64,000 bases of DNA from JBPCOI01 sp051000395 (GTDB lineage: Bacteria; Actinomycetota; Actinomycetes; Mycobacteriales; Jatrophihabitantaceae). Position numbers and translations under genes: made by a program. The stretch spans positions 1 to 64,000 of the forward strand of contig JBPCOI010000056.1 in NCBI GenBank assembly GCA_051000395.1. Reading direction: 5' to 3'. Numbering within the stretch: position 1 is the stretch's first letter; every line of letters begins with the position of its first letter. A model generated the notes under the pieces. The model saw only the letters and a list, made by a program, of their open reading frames with translations, ran no database searches and had not been told where the DNA came from. Positions 36,743-43,213 of the stretch are shown here, piece by piece.

Positions 36743-37080
36743 TGCCCGGCGGAACGGGGAAACGCCGCCCGCTGACGACGGACGGCGCAACGAACCCCAG
36801 CAAGGAGATCAACACAGTCACCGTACCCCGAGGTACGGACGTTCCCGGGTTGACACCCGAGAAGTTCGCGCACTGGCACGACTGGCTCGCTGATTCTTAC
36901 GACATCCCCCGCGAACGGCTCGGATACGCCGTTCTAGTTCACACCCGCAACGGGGACGTGCGGCGTCGGTTGTATCTCTCCCTCGACAGCGCTTATCGAG
37001 CGATCGAGCGGGCCGAGCTGCGCGGCGTCGAGGCGCATGCGGTCATGGTCGAGCTGCGCCAGGTCGGTGAGATCCGGTGA
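36742..37080 (+). CDS. Hypothetical protein of the element
   Basis: A 112-residue protein coupled to the excisionase-like gene by a one-base overlap and to the primase gene by a four-base overlap (GTGA). The N-terminal 35 residues look disordered. The rest contains PGLTPEKFAHWHDWLADSYD and LGYAVLVHTRNGDVRRRLYL, suggesting a small alpha/beta fold. I do not recognise it. Position directly before the primase suggests a replication accessory role. Confidence 0.65.
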   Translation: MPGGTGKRRPLTTDGATNPSKEINTVTVPRGTDVPGLTPEKFAHWHDWLADSYDIPRERLGYAVLVHTRNGDVRRRLYLSLDSAYRAIERAELRGVEAHAVMVELRQVGEIR

Positions 37081-39164
37081 CCGCCGCCTACGACCTCATC
37101 GTCCCCGCACTCGAGTCGCACGGCTGCACGACGAAGCCGACCGGCTCGAACAAGTGCTCGGCGCAGTGCCCCGCGCACGAGGACAGCACACCCTCGCTGT
37201 CGATCACGGGTATCGAGGGTCAGACGTTGATCCACTGCCACGCTGGGTGCCGGACCGAGGACGTGATGGGCGCGCTCGGGCTGACGATGAGCGACCTGTT
37301 CGACGAGCCGAAACCGGGCCGGATCGCGGGCATACCCGCGCACGCTGTCTACCGCTACGACAACGGCCGGCAGGTGATCCGCTCGGATGCGAAGGAGTTT
37401 CGGCAGGCGCACACCGACGCCCCGGCCGAGCTGTACCGGCTGAGCAAGGTCCGCGCCGCCGTCGCCGCGGGTCGGCCCGTGTTCGTGGTCGAGGGCGAGA
37501 AGGACGTGCACGCTCTGGAAACGCTCGGCGTCGTCGCGACGTGCTCGCCGATGGGCGCCGGGAAGTGGTCCAAGATCGACCCGGCGCCGCTGTACGGCGG
37601 GAAGGTCCTTGTTGTAGCGGACCAGGACGGCCCGGGCCGGGCGCACGCCGCCGAGGTCGCCGCCTCGCTGGCCGGCCGCGCCGACGTCCAAATCTTCAAA
37701 CCGAAGATCGGCAAGGACGCCGCCGATCACGTCGCCGCCGGTTACGGCATCGGCGACTTCATTCCTGACACCTCGCCAAGAATCCACGAAGGGACCGAAG
37801 GGACCAGCATCCGGGACGTGGGTTCTTCGGTCCCTTCGGTGGTTTCTTCGAGACGCACTGGCGACCGTCAGCTGAGCCTCACCCCGGCGTCGCACATCAC
37901 CATGCGCCCGGTGCGCTGGCTGTGGCAGACCGGCGACGAGGACGGCGCGGGACGCATCCCGCAGGGCGTGGTTGTCATCGGTGCCGGCCGGGCAGGGATA
38001 GGTAAGTCCCAGTTCGGCGCGTGGCTGGCCGCTCAGATCACCCGCGGCACGCTGCCCGGCGCCCTACACGGCGCGCCGGCCGGGGTCATCTATGCCGCCG
38101 CGGAGGACTCCTACGAGATGACGGTCGTACCGCGGCTGGGCGCCGCTGGCGCCGATCTCGAACGGGTCTACCGGATCAACGTGCAAACCACGACCACCGA
38201 CACGGCCGGCGCGCTCACATTGCCGGTAGACACCGCGGCACTCGGTGACCTCATCCGGGCACACGACGTCGCGATGCTGGTGCTCGACCCGCTGCTGTCC
38301 ATGATCGACGCATCGGTCAACGACTACCGGGCACGAGAAGTCCGCGCCGCGCTGGAACCGCTCGTCGCCGTCGCCGACGCGACACGCTGCACCGTCTACG
38401 CAATCGCGCACTTCACCAAGGCGGCCGGATCAGACCCGCTGCTGCTCATCGGCGGTTCGGCCGGCTTCGGACAGCTGGTGCGCGCCGCGCTTGGCTTCGG
38501 CCGCGACGAGGACACCGGCGAGTGTGTCTTGTCCACGATCAAGAACAACCTCGGGCGCGAAGACCTGCCCTCGCTCAGCTACACCATCGAGCCCGTCACC
38601 CTGGACACCGACGCCGGCCCCTCGAACGTCTCACGGTTCGTGTTCGGTGCCGAATCCGAACGACACGTACGCGACCTGCTGCGCGAACACTCAACCGATG
38701 AGGACGTCGACGCGCGCGACGAAGCGGTCCAGTGGCTCGGCAAGTACCTTGCCGACGGCGGAGGTCGCGCCATCGCATCGGACGCACTCAAGGCTGCCGC
38801 CCGCGACGGGATCGCGAAGTCGACGCTGACCCGAGCACGTAGACGCGCGGGAGTGGCCTCGTCCAAGGATGGGTTCGGCGGCCCTTGGATCTGGCAGCTC
38901 GCAACCACGCCGGACGCGCCAGACGCACCCCAGCACTCAGACCGTGGCGCGACTGGCGGGAGTGGCGCAACTGGCGAAACACGGGGCCTCCGCGCCGACG
39001 CTGACTCACAGTCGCGCCAGTCGCGCCAGGCTGCGAGTGTTGGCCTGACTGGCGGGAACGCCGCGCCATGCGGTCACCCGCTGACGTCGATCAACACCGC
39101 GAACGGCCGGTGCGCGGACTGCATCATGGAGGCGCTGCAACGCCGGGCCGAAGTCGGCGCATGA
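37077..39164 (+). CDS. Fused zinc-finger/TOPRIM primase and RecA-like helicase
   Basis: A 695-residue replication protein starting at a GTG that overlaps the previous stop. A zinc-binding region lies at 27-58 (CSAQCPAHED, HCHAGC). The TOPRIM fold follows, with VVEGEKD at 138-143 and ADQDGPG at 181-187. A linker at 232-262 leads to a RecA/AAA_25 domain with Walker A GAGRAGIGKS at 302-311 and Walker B LVLD at 401-404. A second linker near 620-655 precedes a C-terminal zinc-like pair (CGHPL, CADCI). The layout fits the phage and plasmid primase-helicases that start replication of an element. Both linkers are coded by repeat-rich DNA with long inverted repeats. Confidence 0.88.
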   Translation: MTAAYDLIVPALESHGCTTKPTGSNKCSAQCPAHEDSTPSLSITGIEGQTLIHCHAGCRTEDVMGALGLTMSDLFDEPKPGRIAGIPAHAVYRYDNGRQVIRSDAKEFRQAHTDAPAELYRLSKVRAAVAAGRPVFVVEGEKDVHALETLGVVATCSPMGAGKWSKIDPAPLYGGKVLVVADQDGPGRAHAAEVAASLAGRADVQIFKPKIGKDAADHVAAGYGIGDFIPDTSPRIHEGTEGTSIRDVGSSVPSVVSSRRTGDRQLSLTPASHITMRPVRWLWQTGDEDGAGRIPQGVVVIGAGRAGIGKSQFGAWLAAQITRGTLPGALHGAPAGVIYAAAEDSYEMTVVPRLGAAGADLERVYRINVQTTTTDTAGALTLPVDTAALGDLIRAHDVAMLVLDPLLSMIDASVNDYRAREVRAALEPLVAVADATRCTVYAIAHFTKAAGSDPLLLIGGSAGFGQLVRAALGFGRDEDTGECVLSTIKNNLGREDLPSLSYTIEPVTLDTDAGPSNVSRFVFGAESERHVRDLLREHSTDEDVDARDEAVQWLGKYLADGGGRAIASDALKAAARDGIAKSTLTRARRRAGVASSKDGFGGPWIWQLATTPDAPDAPQHSDRGATGGSGATGETRGLRADADSQSRQSRQAASVGLTGGNAAPCGHPLTSINTANGRCADCIMEALQRRAEVGA
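37787..37838. repeat. 14-bp perfect inverted repeat in the first primase linker
   Basis: The arms are 37787-37800 (CGAAGGGACCGAAG) and 37825-37838 (its reverse complement) around 24 bases. The left arm runs straight into a second GGGACC, so a 9-base direct repeat GAAGGGACC is also present. It codes for the disordered linker between the TOPRIM and RecA domains. Confidence 0.85.
38945..39028. repeat. Inverted and direct repeats in the second primase linker
   Basis: A 14-base perfect inverted repeat has arms 38945-38958 (TGGCGCGACTGGCG) and 39015-39028. Several extra copies of the 9-base unit (g/a)actggcg(g/c) lie between 38941 and 39055, in both orientations. It codes for a Gly/Ser/Arg/Gln linker before the C-terminal zinc-like motif. 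Confidence 0.85.
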
Positions 39165-39394
39165 CCTACACCGCCACGCCCGGTACCGCCGTGCAGGCGC
39201 GCTGCCAGGCGCTCTTGCAATGCGCCGAGAAGTGCTGCCCGCCGGTTCCGTGCACCCGCCCAGCCGCCGCTCGGGCCAGCTTCGCCTGCCAGACGGCTGG
39301 GTGTGCCCACGCCTCGCATCTGCTGCTGCTGTGCGCCGGCTGCGCCGCGCATGCCGAGGCGCAGCCGCCGGCGCCGACGTTCAGGGCGTTGTGA
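39161..39394 (+). CDS. Small cysteine-rich protein of the element
   Basis: A 77-residue protein with nine cysteines, including CAEKCCPPVPC, an ACQTAGC pair and a CAGC pair. This suggests one or two zinc-binding knuckles. The ATG overlaps the primase stop (ATGA), and its own stop overlaps the next start, so it belongs to the replication operon. No family recognised. Small zinc proteins in this position in mobile elements often bind nucleic acid, but this is inference. Confidence 0.6.
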   Translation: MTYTATPGTAVQARCQALLQCAEKCCPPVPCTRPAAARASFACQTAGCAHASHLLLLCAGCAAHAEAQPPAPTFRAL

Positions 39395-39834
39395 TGGTGT
39401 CCCGCCGGCCGCCGGGCGGTTGGTTGCTCGGCTGGGACGGGCCGGCCGTCGAGCTGCCAGGCTGGGCCTGCGCTTGGTTGGAACAGGAAACCGACTTGCC
39501 GCGCCGTCGTGCCGCGTTGCGCGGCGCCGACCCGGCCGTCGACTCTGTGTTGATCGCGGTCCGCGCCGCCGCCATGTACTGGCGCGACTCCGGTTCCGGT
39601 TCCGGTTCCGTAGACGGACCCACGCTGGCCGATCACCCGGCGCCGGCCACAGCATTGGACAGTGGCGCCCCGCTCCTGGACGCCGCGGAGGCGGCCGCCG
39701 TGGTCGGGATCACCGATCGCGGCGTCCGCCGGGCCATAGCCGCAGGCCGGCTACCGGCCCGCCAGGCCGCCGGCCGCTGGCTGATCGCCGAGGCCGACGC
39801 GAACCGTTACCGCGACAGAAGGAAGGCCCCGTGA
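39394..39834 (+). CDS. HTH-domain protein of the element
   Basis: A 146-residue protein. The N-terminal 60 residues are Trp-rich (GGWLLGWDGPAVELPGWACAW) and unknown. A Ser-Gly linker (DSGSGSGSV, coded by four copies of tccggt-like units) leads to a C-terminal helix-turn-helix of the excisionase/HTH_17 type (LDAAEAAAVVGITDRGVRR, then IAAGRLPARQAAGRWLI). It is therefore a second small DNA-binding protein of the element, with a fold like the 68-residue one. It overlaps the genes on both sides. Confidence 0.65.
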   Translation: MVSRRPPGGWLLGWDGPAVELPGWACAWLEQETDLPRRRAALRGADPAVDSVLIAVRAAAMYWRDSGSGSGSVDGPTLADHPAPATALDSGAPLLDAAEAAAVVGITDRGVRRAIAAGRLPARQAAGRWLIAEADANRYRDRRKAP

Positions 39835-40499
39835 ACCAAGCCGAGATCCTCGCCCAGATGGGACTATCGCCCGCCAGCGCCGCCGAGACGCCGCAGTGGG
39901 ACCGCCCCGCGGATCAGATCCGCGACCGCGCCGAAGCCGCCTACACCGCCATACGCAACAACGGCGCGCTCTCCGACACGGCCCGACAGGCCATGATCGC
40001 CGCCGTATACCTGCGCGCACAAGCCGACATGGCCAAACTGCAGGAGACCGCCGGGCAAGCCAGCGGCGCGGGCCTGGCCGCGCTGAAACGCGCAGTATTC
40101 GGCAACGAAGACCTGACCGCCGGCGCCAGCCCCGCCGAACAGGCGACCATTGCCGTCAGCTTCCGCGACGCCCAGGCCCGCGCCGCACAAACCAGCTCGG
40201 AAGCCGAAGCAGCAGCACTGTTAGAGCAGGCCGAACAATCCGGCGACGAACTACTCGCCCGCGCCGTCGGCTCCGCCGCGCTCACCGGCGGCCTGTTCGC
40301 CTACCAAGACGTCGCCGACCGCTACCTCGCCGCCCGACCCGACAAGGCCGCCGCCTGGAACGAGCTGCAAGCAGCCAGCCGCCCCCAACCCATCAGCACC
40401 CTGTGGGAGTTCGTGGTGCCCGAACCGCCCGAACTCGCCGGCCTGGGCAGCCGCATAGCCGCCCTCGCCGCCCAAGCCGGCACCTACCAGCAGGCATAG
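39831..40499 (+). CDS. Hypothetical Ala-rich helical protein of the element
   Basis: A 222-residue protein from a GTG overlapping the previous stop (GTGA). It is Ala/Gln/Glu-rich and predicted by eye to be almost entirely helical, for example ASPAEQATIAVSFRDAQARA and SSEAEAAALLEQAEQSGDEL. No signal peptide, membrane span or catalytic motif is seen. It closes the operon. Scaffold-like, chaperone-like or partner-binding roles are all possible. I do not recognise the family. Confidence 0.62.
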   Translation: MNQAEILAQMGLSPASAAETPQWDRPADQIRDRAEAAYTAIRNNGALSDTARQAMIAAVYLRAQADMAKLQETAGQASGAGLAALKRAVFGNEDLTAGASPAEQATIAVSFRDAQARAAQTSSEAEAAALLEQAEQSGDELLARAVGSAALTGGLFAYQDVADRYLAARPDKAAAWNELQAASRPQPISTLWEFVVPEPPELAGLGSRIAALAAQAGTYQQA

Positions 40500-40513
40500 G
40501 GGGGCCACCCCCC
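40499..40513 (+). terminator. Possible hairpin at the end of the element operon
   Basis: Six G, a CCA loop and six C directly at the stop of the last operon gene. There is no clear T-run after it. The three-base loop and homopolymer arms make it weak evidence for a terminator. Confidence 0.3.
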
Positions 40514-40676
40514 ACCCCCGACCGCCGCGTGACCCCGCTGTGAACAATTTCTCTCCCCGTTGTTTGTGCCCGGCCGGGCGGTCCGCGTCTGGGTGGGTGT
40601 GCCGTCTCGTGTCCCGGCGGCGGGTCGGCGGCCCGCGCAGAAGGCCGCCTTTACGCGAGACTTGGAGAGTTTCTGT

Positions 40677-41072
40677 TCACGGCGGGGGGAGACGTGGCGG
40701 CCGCTGCGCGGCTTTGACCGCCTGGACGGCCGCAGCGCGGACGGGCTCGGGCGCGTCCTCGTCTTCGGCCGCGTTCACGACACGCTTGGCGCGTGCGTAG
40801 GTCGACTCCGTCATGCCGATCGCGTCGGCGACCTCGGCTCGGGTACCTCGCGGTTCAGCTTCTTGGTCATTTGACCAGGAAGCTGAACCCTGCCGGATCT
40901 GGCCGCCGAGCCGTTGACCCTCACGCTGACGCGCCTCCGCTTCCGGGCGGCCCGCTCGACGTTCTTCGCGTGCCGTTCGTAGGAGCGGCCCGACCCCAAA
41001 CCCACCTTCACCGCAACCTCGTCCCGGGCAAGAACGCGGCGAGGTGGAGACGGTGGCCGAAGCTCATGCGCG
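40677..41072 (-). pseudogene. Relic of a ParB/RepB-type protein
   Basis: On the minus strand one frame, with no usable start, reads GRPEAEARQREGQRLGGQ, then TRAEVADAIGMTESTYARAK and RVVNAAEDEDAPEPVRAA, and ends at a TGA at 40677-40679. This is the linker plus helix-turn-helix typical of ParB-like proteins on actinobacterial mobile elements. In a second frame just upstream lies a similar unit, RDEVAVKVGLGSGRSYERHA followed by KNVERAAR. Two homologous HTH units in different frames, no start and no ParB nuclease-like core indicate a decayed gene. No intact gene is found in 40500-41554; the remainder of that stretch holds repeats and attR. Confidence 0.5.
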
Positions 41073-41218
41073 AGCGGCCTTGACTCGTGAGGTCAATCAG
41101 CGGAGACCTGTATCAGGTTGACACACCTGACCCGGCCGCATGCGCGAGTCAGGTGAGCCAAGTGGCTCACCTGACCCGGCCGCATGCGCGAGCGGCCTTG
41201 ACTCGTGAGGTCAATCAG
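41065..41218. repeat. Repeat cluster at the right end of the element
   Basis: A 36-base direct repeat occurs at 41065-41100 and 41183-41218. A second direct repeat of 25 bases (cacctgacccggccgcatgc and five more) occurs at 41124-41148 and 41168-41192, overlapping the first. A perfect 13-base inverted repeat (arm GTCAGGTGAGCCA) spans 41148-41175 with two bases between the arms. A related TCAGGT/ACCTGA pair is at 41113-41130. The region lies between the ParB relic and attR and carries no gene. Confidence 0.85.
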
Positions 41219-41330
41219 GGCCGCGTCGATCAAAGTGTCCTGGACACCGCGATCAAGCCGAATCCGCCGCCCCAGGATCACCCGCTGAGCGTCCGCCTCA
41301 AGATCACGGAATGGGTCGACTTCCGTTCGT

Positions 41331-41351
41331 GGATGGCATGTGGATGGCACG
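41331..41351. promoter_or_regulatory. Integrase arm-type sites, right end
   Basis: GGATGGCATG at 41331-41340 and GGATGGCACG at 41342-41351, in direct orientation and 11 bases apart. It is the same motif and spacing as the pair beside attL (34732, 34743). The matched pairs at both ends, each about 70-130 bases from the core, fit the P and P' arm sites of a tyrosine integrase. Confidence 0.65.
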
Positions 41352-41419
41352 CGGCCTTAGTCGATCTTGCCTAAAACTCGTTGTAAGCCAGTAAATACAG
41401 GGGATGTAGTGCTGGGGTG

Positions 41420-41471
41420 GTCTCAGTCTTCCAAACTGATGGTGCGGGTTCGATTCCCGTCGCCCGCTCCC
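41420..41471 (+). repeat. attR: 52-bp direct repeat, 3' half of tRNA-Gly
   Basis: Identical to 34598-34649. It contains the anticodon arm, T arm and 3' acceptor strand of tRNA-Gly without the 5' part, so it is the displaced end of the original host gene and not a working tRNA. It marks the right limit of the element. Confidence 0.95.
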
Positions 41472-41554
41472 TTCCTCTCTCGTTGCTAGCTCAGTAATCC
41501 CTTGTGAACGGCTGGAAACCAGCGCTGCTCGCGCACCACGGTTCCGGCGTAGAC

Positions 41555-41974
41555 TCATCCTTGCGCTTGGCGACAGGCCTGCTGAGGTGTCACGGCCAGA
41601 CCGCGGTTCACGAGATCGCGAAGATCGCAGCTCACCAGTTGCGCTCCGGCGCTCGCGGCACCGGCGACGTAGCCCGCGTCGTAGACCGACAGTCCCGTCG
41701 TGTCGGCAACGCGCACGGCGCGGGCGATAAGCGTCTCGTCGGCCCGCACCAGCCCACCGTCGGCTGCGATCGCGGCGACCAAAGCGTGCAGGCGAGCCGC
41801 CGCCTGGACATCGCGCCAGGCTCGGACCGCGACGTTGCCGACCTCGTAGTAGGCCAGATCAAGTGTCGCCAGCGGCGCGTCCCCGGCGAGCAGCTCGCGC
41901 GCCGCTTCGTGCTGATCGTCGTCGGCGTCCTCTCGCGCCAGCAGGACGCTTGCGTCGATGAACCAGAAGCTCAC
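41555..41974 (-). CDS. PIN-domain ribonuclease toxin (VapC-like)
   Basis: A 139-residue PIN protein from a GTG that overlaps the antitoxin stop (GTGA). The acidic active-site residues are seen as Asp in FIDASVLLARED, Glu in YYEVGNVAVRAW and Asp in SVYDAGYVAGA, with a last acid in VSCDLRDL. VapC toxins cut tRNA or rRNA when their antitoxin is lost. It lies 84 bases outside attR, so it belongs to the chromosome rather than to the present element. Confidence 0.88.
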   Translation of the reverse strand: MSFWFIDASVLLAREDADDDQHEAARELLAGDAPLATLDLAYYEVGNVAVRAWRDVQAAARLHALVAAIAADGGLVRADETLIARAVRVADTTGLSVYDAGYVAGAASAGAQLVSCDLRDLVNRGLAVTPQQACRQAQG

Positions 41975-42198
41975 GCCGTCGGTCGGTGTCGCTCGAGATC
42001 GCCGACGCCGTCTCCTCCGTGATGGCCCACTTCCCGCATGACGTGCTGAATGCGGCGCGCCCGCTCGCGGGCTCGATGCCGCAACCCTTCGTGCACGTAG
42101 TCGCGCAGCAGCCCGCTGCGGGTGGTGTTCCTGCGCGCGGCCTCTGCGTCGAGCAAGCCGAGCAGGTCGTCGGGCAGCGACACCATCACCTTGACCAC
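41971..42198 (-). CDS. Ribbon-helix-helix antitoxin (VapB-like)
   Basis: A 75-residue protein beginning VKVMVSLPDDLLGLLDAEAA, a ribbon-helix-helix strand and first helix, followed by RRNTTRSGLLRDYVHEGLRH. The C-terminal region should bind the toxin. The start is taken as the GTG at 42198. No ribosome site precedes it. A TATACT box ends seven bases upstream instead, suggesting a leaderless mRNA. The gene overlaps the toxin gene by four bases. Confidence 0.85.
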   Translation of the reverse strand: MVKVMVSLPDDLLGLLDAEAARRNTTRSGLLRDYVHEGLRHRARERARRIQHVMREVGHHGGDGVGDLERHRPTA

Positions 42199-42205
42199 GA
42201 GCAGG

Positions 42206-42211
42206 AGTATA
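42206..42211 (-). promoter_or_regulatory. -10 box for a leaderless antitoxin-toxin mRNA
   Basis: TATACT on the minus strand, seven bases before the GTG of the antitoxin gene. That spacing would put transcription start at the first codon. The -35 region is poor (CTGGC-like). An antitoxin that represses its own promoter would fit. Confidence 0.5.
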
Positions 42212-42245
42212 CCCGGTACTGCCGACCAGCCAGGGGAAAGATCTG

Positions 42246-42776
42246 CTAGGGATCGAAACGGAACTGGTACCACCGCGTGTCGATCCACCGATCGAACTTG
42301 CGGCCGACCTCCCGCAGGATGCCGACCAGCTCGAAGCCGAGCGACTCGTGCAGCGCCACCGATGCCGGATTCGGTTCGGCCACCGTGGCCACCGCGCAGT
42401 GCATCCGGTCCGCGCGGAGCAGCGAGAGCAGCTGCGAGTACGCCAGCCGACCCAGACCATGGCCCACCGCTTCCGGCGCGAGGTACACCGACGTCTCCCG
42501 AGTGCGTGCATACCCCGGCCGAGGACGGAAGCGGGTCGAGTAGGCGTAGCCGAGCACGGTTGCCGTGTCCTCGACGACGATGACGTGGTCGCCGGACTCG
42601 TCGCTCGACAGCTTCTCGTGCCAGTAGGACAGCGGCGGGTCAGTCACGTCGAACGTCGCGACGCTCTCCTTGACGGCGTATCCGTAGATCCGCGCGATCG
42701 CCGGCACGTCGCCCGGCGTCGCTGGCCGGACCAGTGGCGACACAGCCTCACCGTAGGGCACCGACGAACCGGTCAC
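42246..42776 (-). CDS. GNAT acetyltransferase, phosphinothricin acetyltransferase-like
   Basis: A 176-residue GNAT enzyme of the PAT/bar type. It shows LVRPATPGDVPAIARIYGYA, then FRPRPGYARTRETSVYLAPE, the acetyl-CoA loop VGHGLGRLAY, and the closing NPASVALHESLGFELVGILR and GRKFDRWIDTRWYQ, all usual in that group. Members acetylate phosphinothricin, methionine sulfoximine or related amines. The exact substrate is unknown. A GTG 11 codons downstream of 42776 is an alternative start and gives a length closer to the family. Confidence 0.85.
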   Translation of the reverse strand: MTGSSVPYGEAVSPLVRPATPGDVPAIARIYGYAVKESVATFDVTDPPLSYWHEKLSSDESGDHVIVVEDTATVLGYAYSTRFRPRPGYARTRETSVYLAPEAVGHGLGRLAYSQLLSLLRADRMHCAVATVAEPNPASVALHESLGFELVGILREVGRKFDRWIDTRWYQFRFDP

Positions 42777-42844
42777 GGCGGACGTGCCGGGTCCGCTGCC
42801 CTAAACGGTTTGGCTTCGGCACGTGGCCGGACCACGATCGGAGG

Positions 42845-43213
42845 ATGCGCGTCACGGGAACGGTCCGGCACTTCGACAACGCCGAGGGATGGGGTGTCAT
42901 CGACACCGCGCTCACTCCGGGCGGCTGCTGGGTCGGCTTCGCCGCCATCAACATGCCCGGCTATCGCACCCTCGGCGCCGGGGCTGCGGTCACGCTCGAC
43001 ATCGAGGCGGTCGACCAGGACGGCTTCGGCTACCGCGCCGTGGACGTCTGGCCCGATGGTGTCGAGCCAGGGACGCGGCCGGCGCCGACGCGCGAGAACA
43101 CCGGCGCCTACCGCAGCCGCCTGGTGATCGGCTTCGACGACGATGCGGTCAGCCACGGCGCTGCGAGCTGGCCGGCGAGCAGCGCGGACGATGAGCAATG
43201 CCCACCGGACTGA
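42845..43213 (+). CDS. Cold-shock-domain-like small protein
   Basis: A 122-residue protein whose first 75 residues resemble an OB-fold cold-shock domain: VTGTVRHFDNAEGWGVIDT, WVGFAAINMPGYRTLGAG and VTLDIEAVDQDGFGYRAVDV. The RNP1 motif (KGFGFI) is replaced by EGWGVI. The C-terminal 45 residues are polar and unknown. GGAGG touches the ATG directly, an unusually short spacing. It overlaps the next gene by 16 bases. Nucleic-acid binding is likely but unproven. Confidence 0.7.
   Translation: MRVTGTVRHFDNAEGWGVIDTALTPGGCWVGFAAINMPGYRTLGAGAAVTLDIEAVDQDGFGYRAVDVWPDGVEPGTRPAPTRENTGAYRSRLVIGFDDDAVSHGAASWPASSADDEQCPPD

Larger units (their letters stand above)
34598..41471. mobile_element. Small integrative element in tRNA-Gly (about 6.8 kb)
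   Basis: The element is bounded by identical 52-bp repeats. It carries an integrase next to attL, an excisionase-like gene, a primase-helicase, a tight operon of small unknown genes, and a repeat-rich non-coding right end. There is no FtsK/TraB-type conjugation gene, relaxase, capsid, terminase or tail gene. It is thus smaller than known actinobacterial AICEs, which carry a TraB translocase. A phage satellite, a mobilisable plasmid remnant, or a decayed AICE would fit. Codon use is still high GC, like the host. Confidence 0.88.

Noticed and set aside
40540..40874. Two short plus-strand open frames after the element operon
   Set aside because: They lack ribosome sites and codon bias, and are antisense to the ParB-like relic, whose minus-strand translation is protein-like.
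41420..41471. Second tRNA-Gly gene
   Set aside because: Only the 3' portion is present. The 5' acceptor strand and D arm are missing, so it is the attR copy.
34598..41471. Classical AICE or complete prophage
   Set aside because: No TraB/FtsK translocase, relaxase, terminase, portal, capsid or tail gene is present, and at 6.8 kb there is no space for them.
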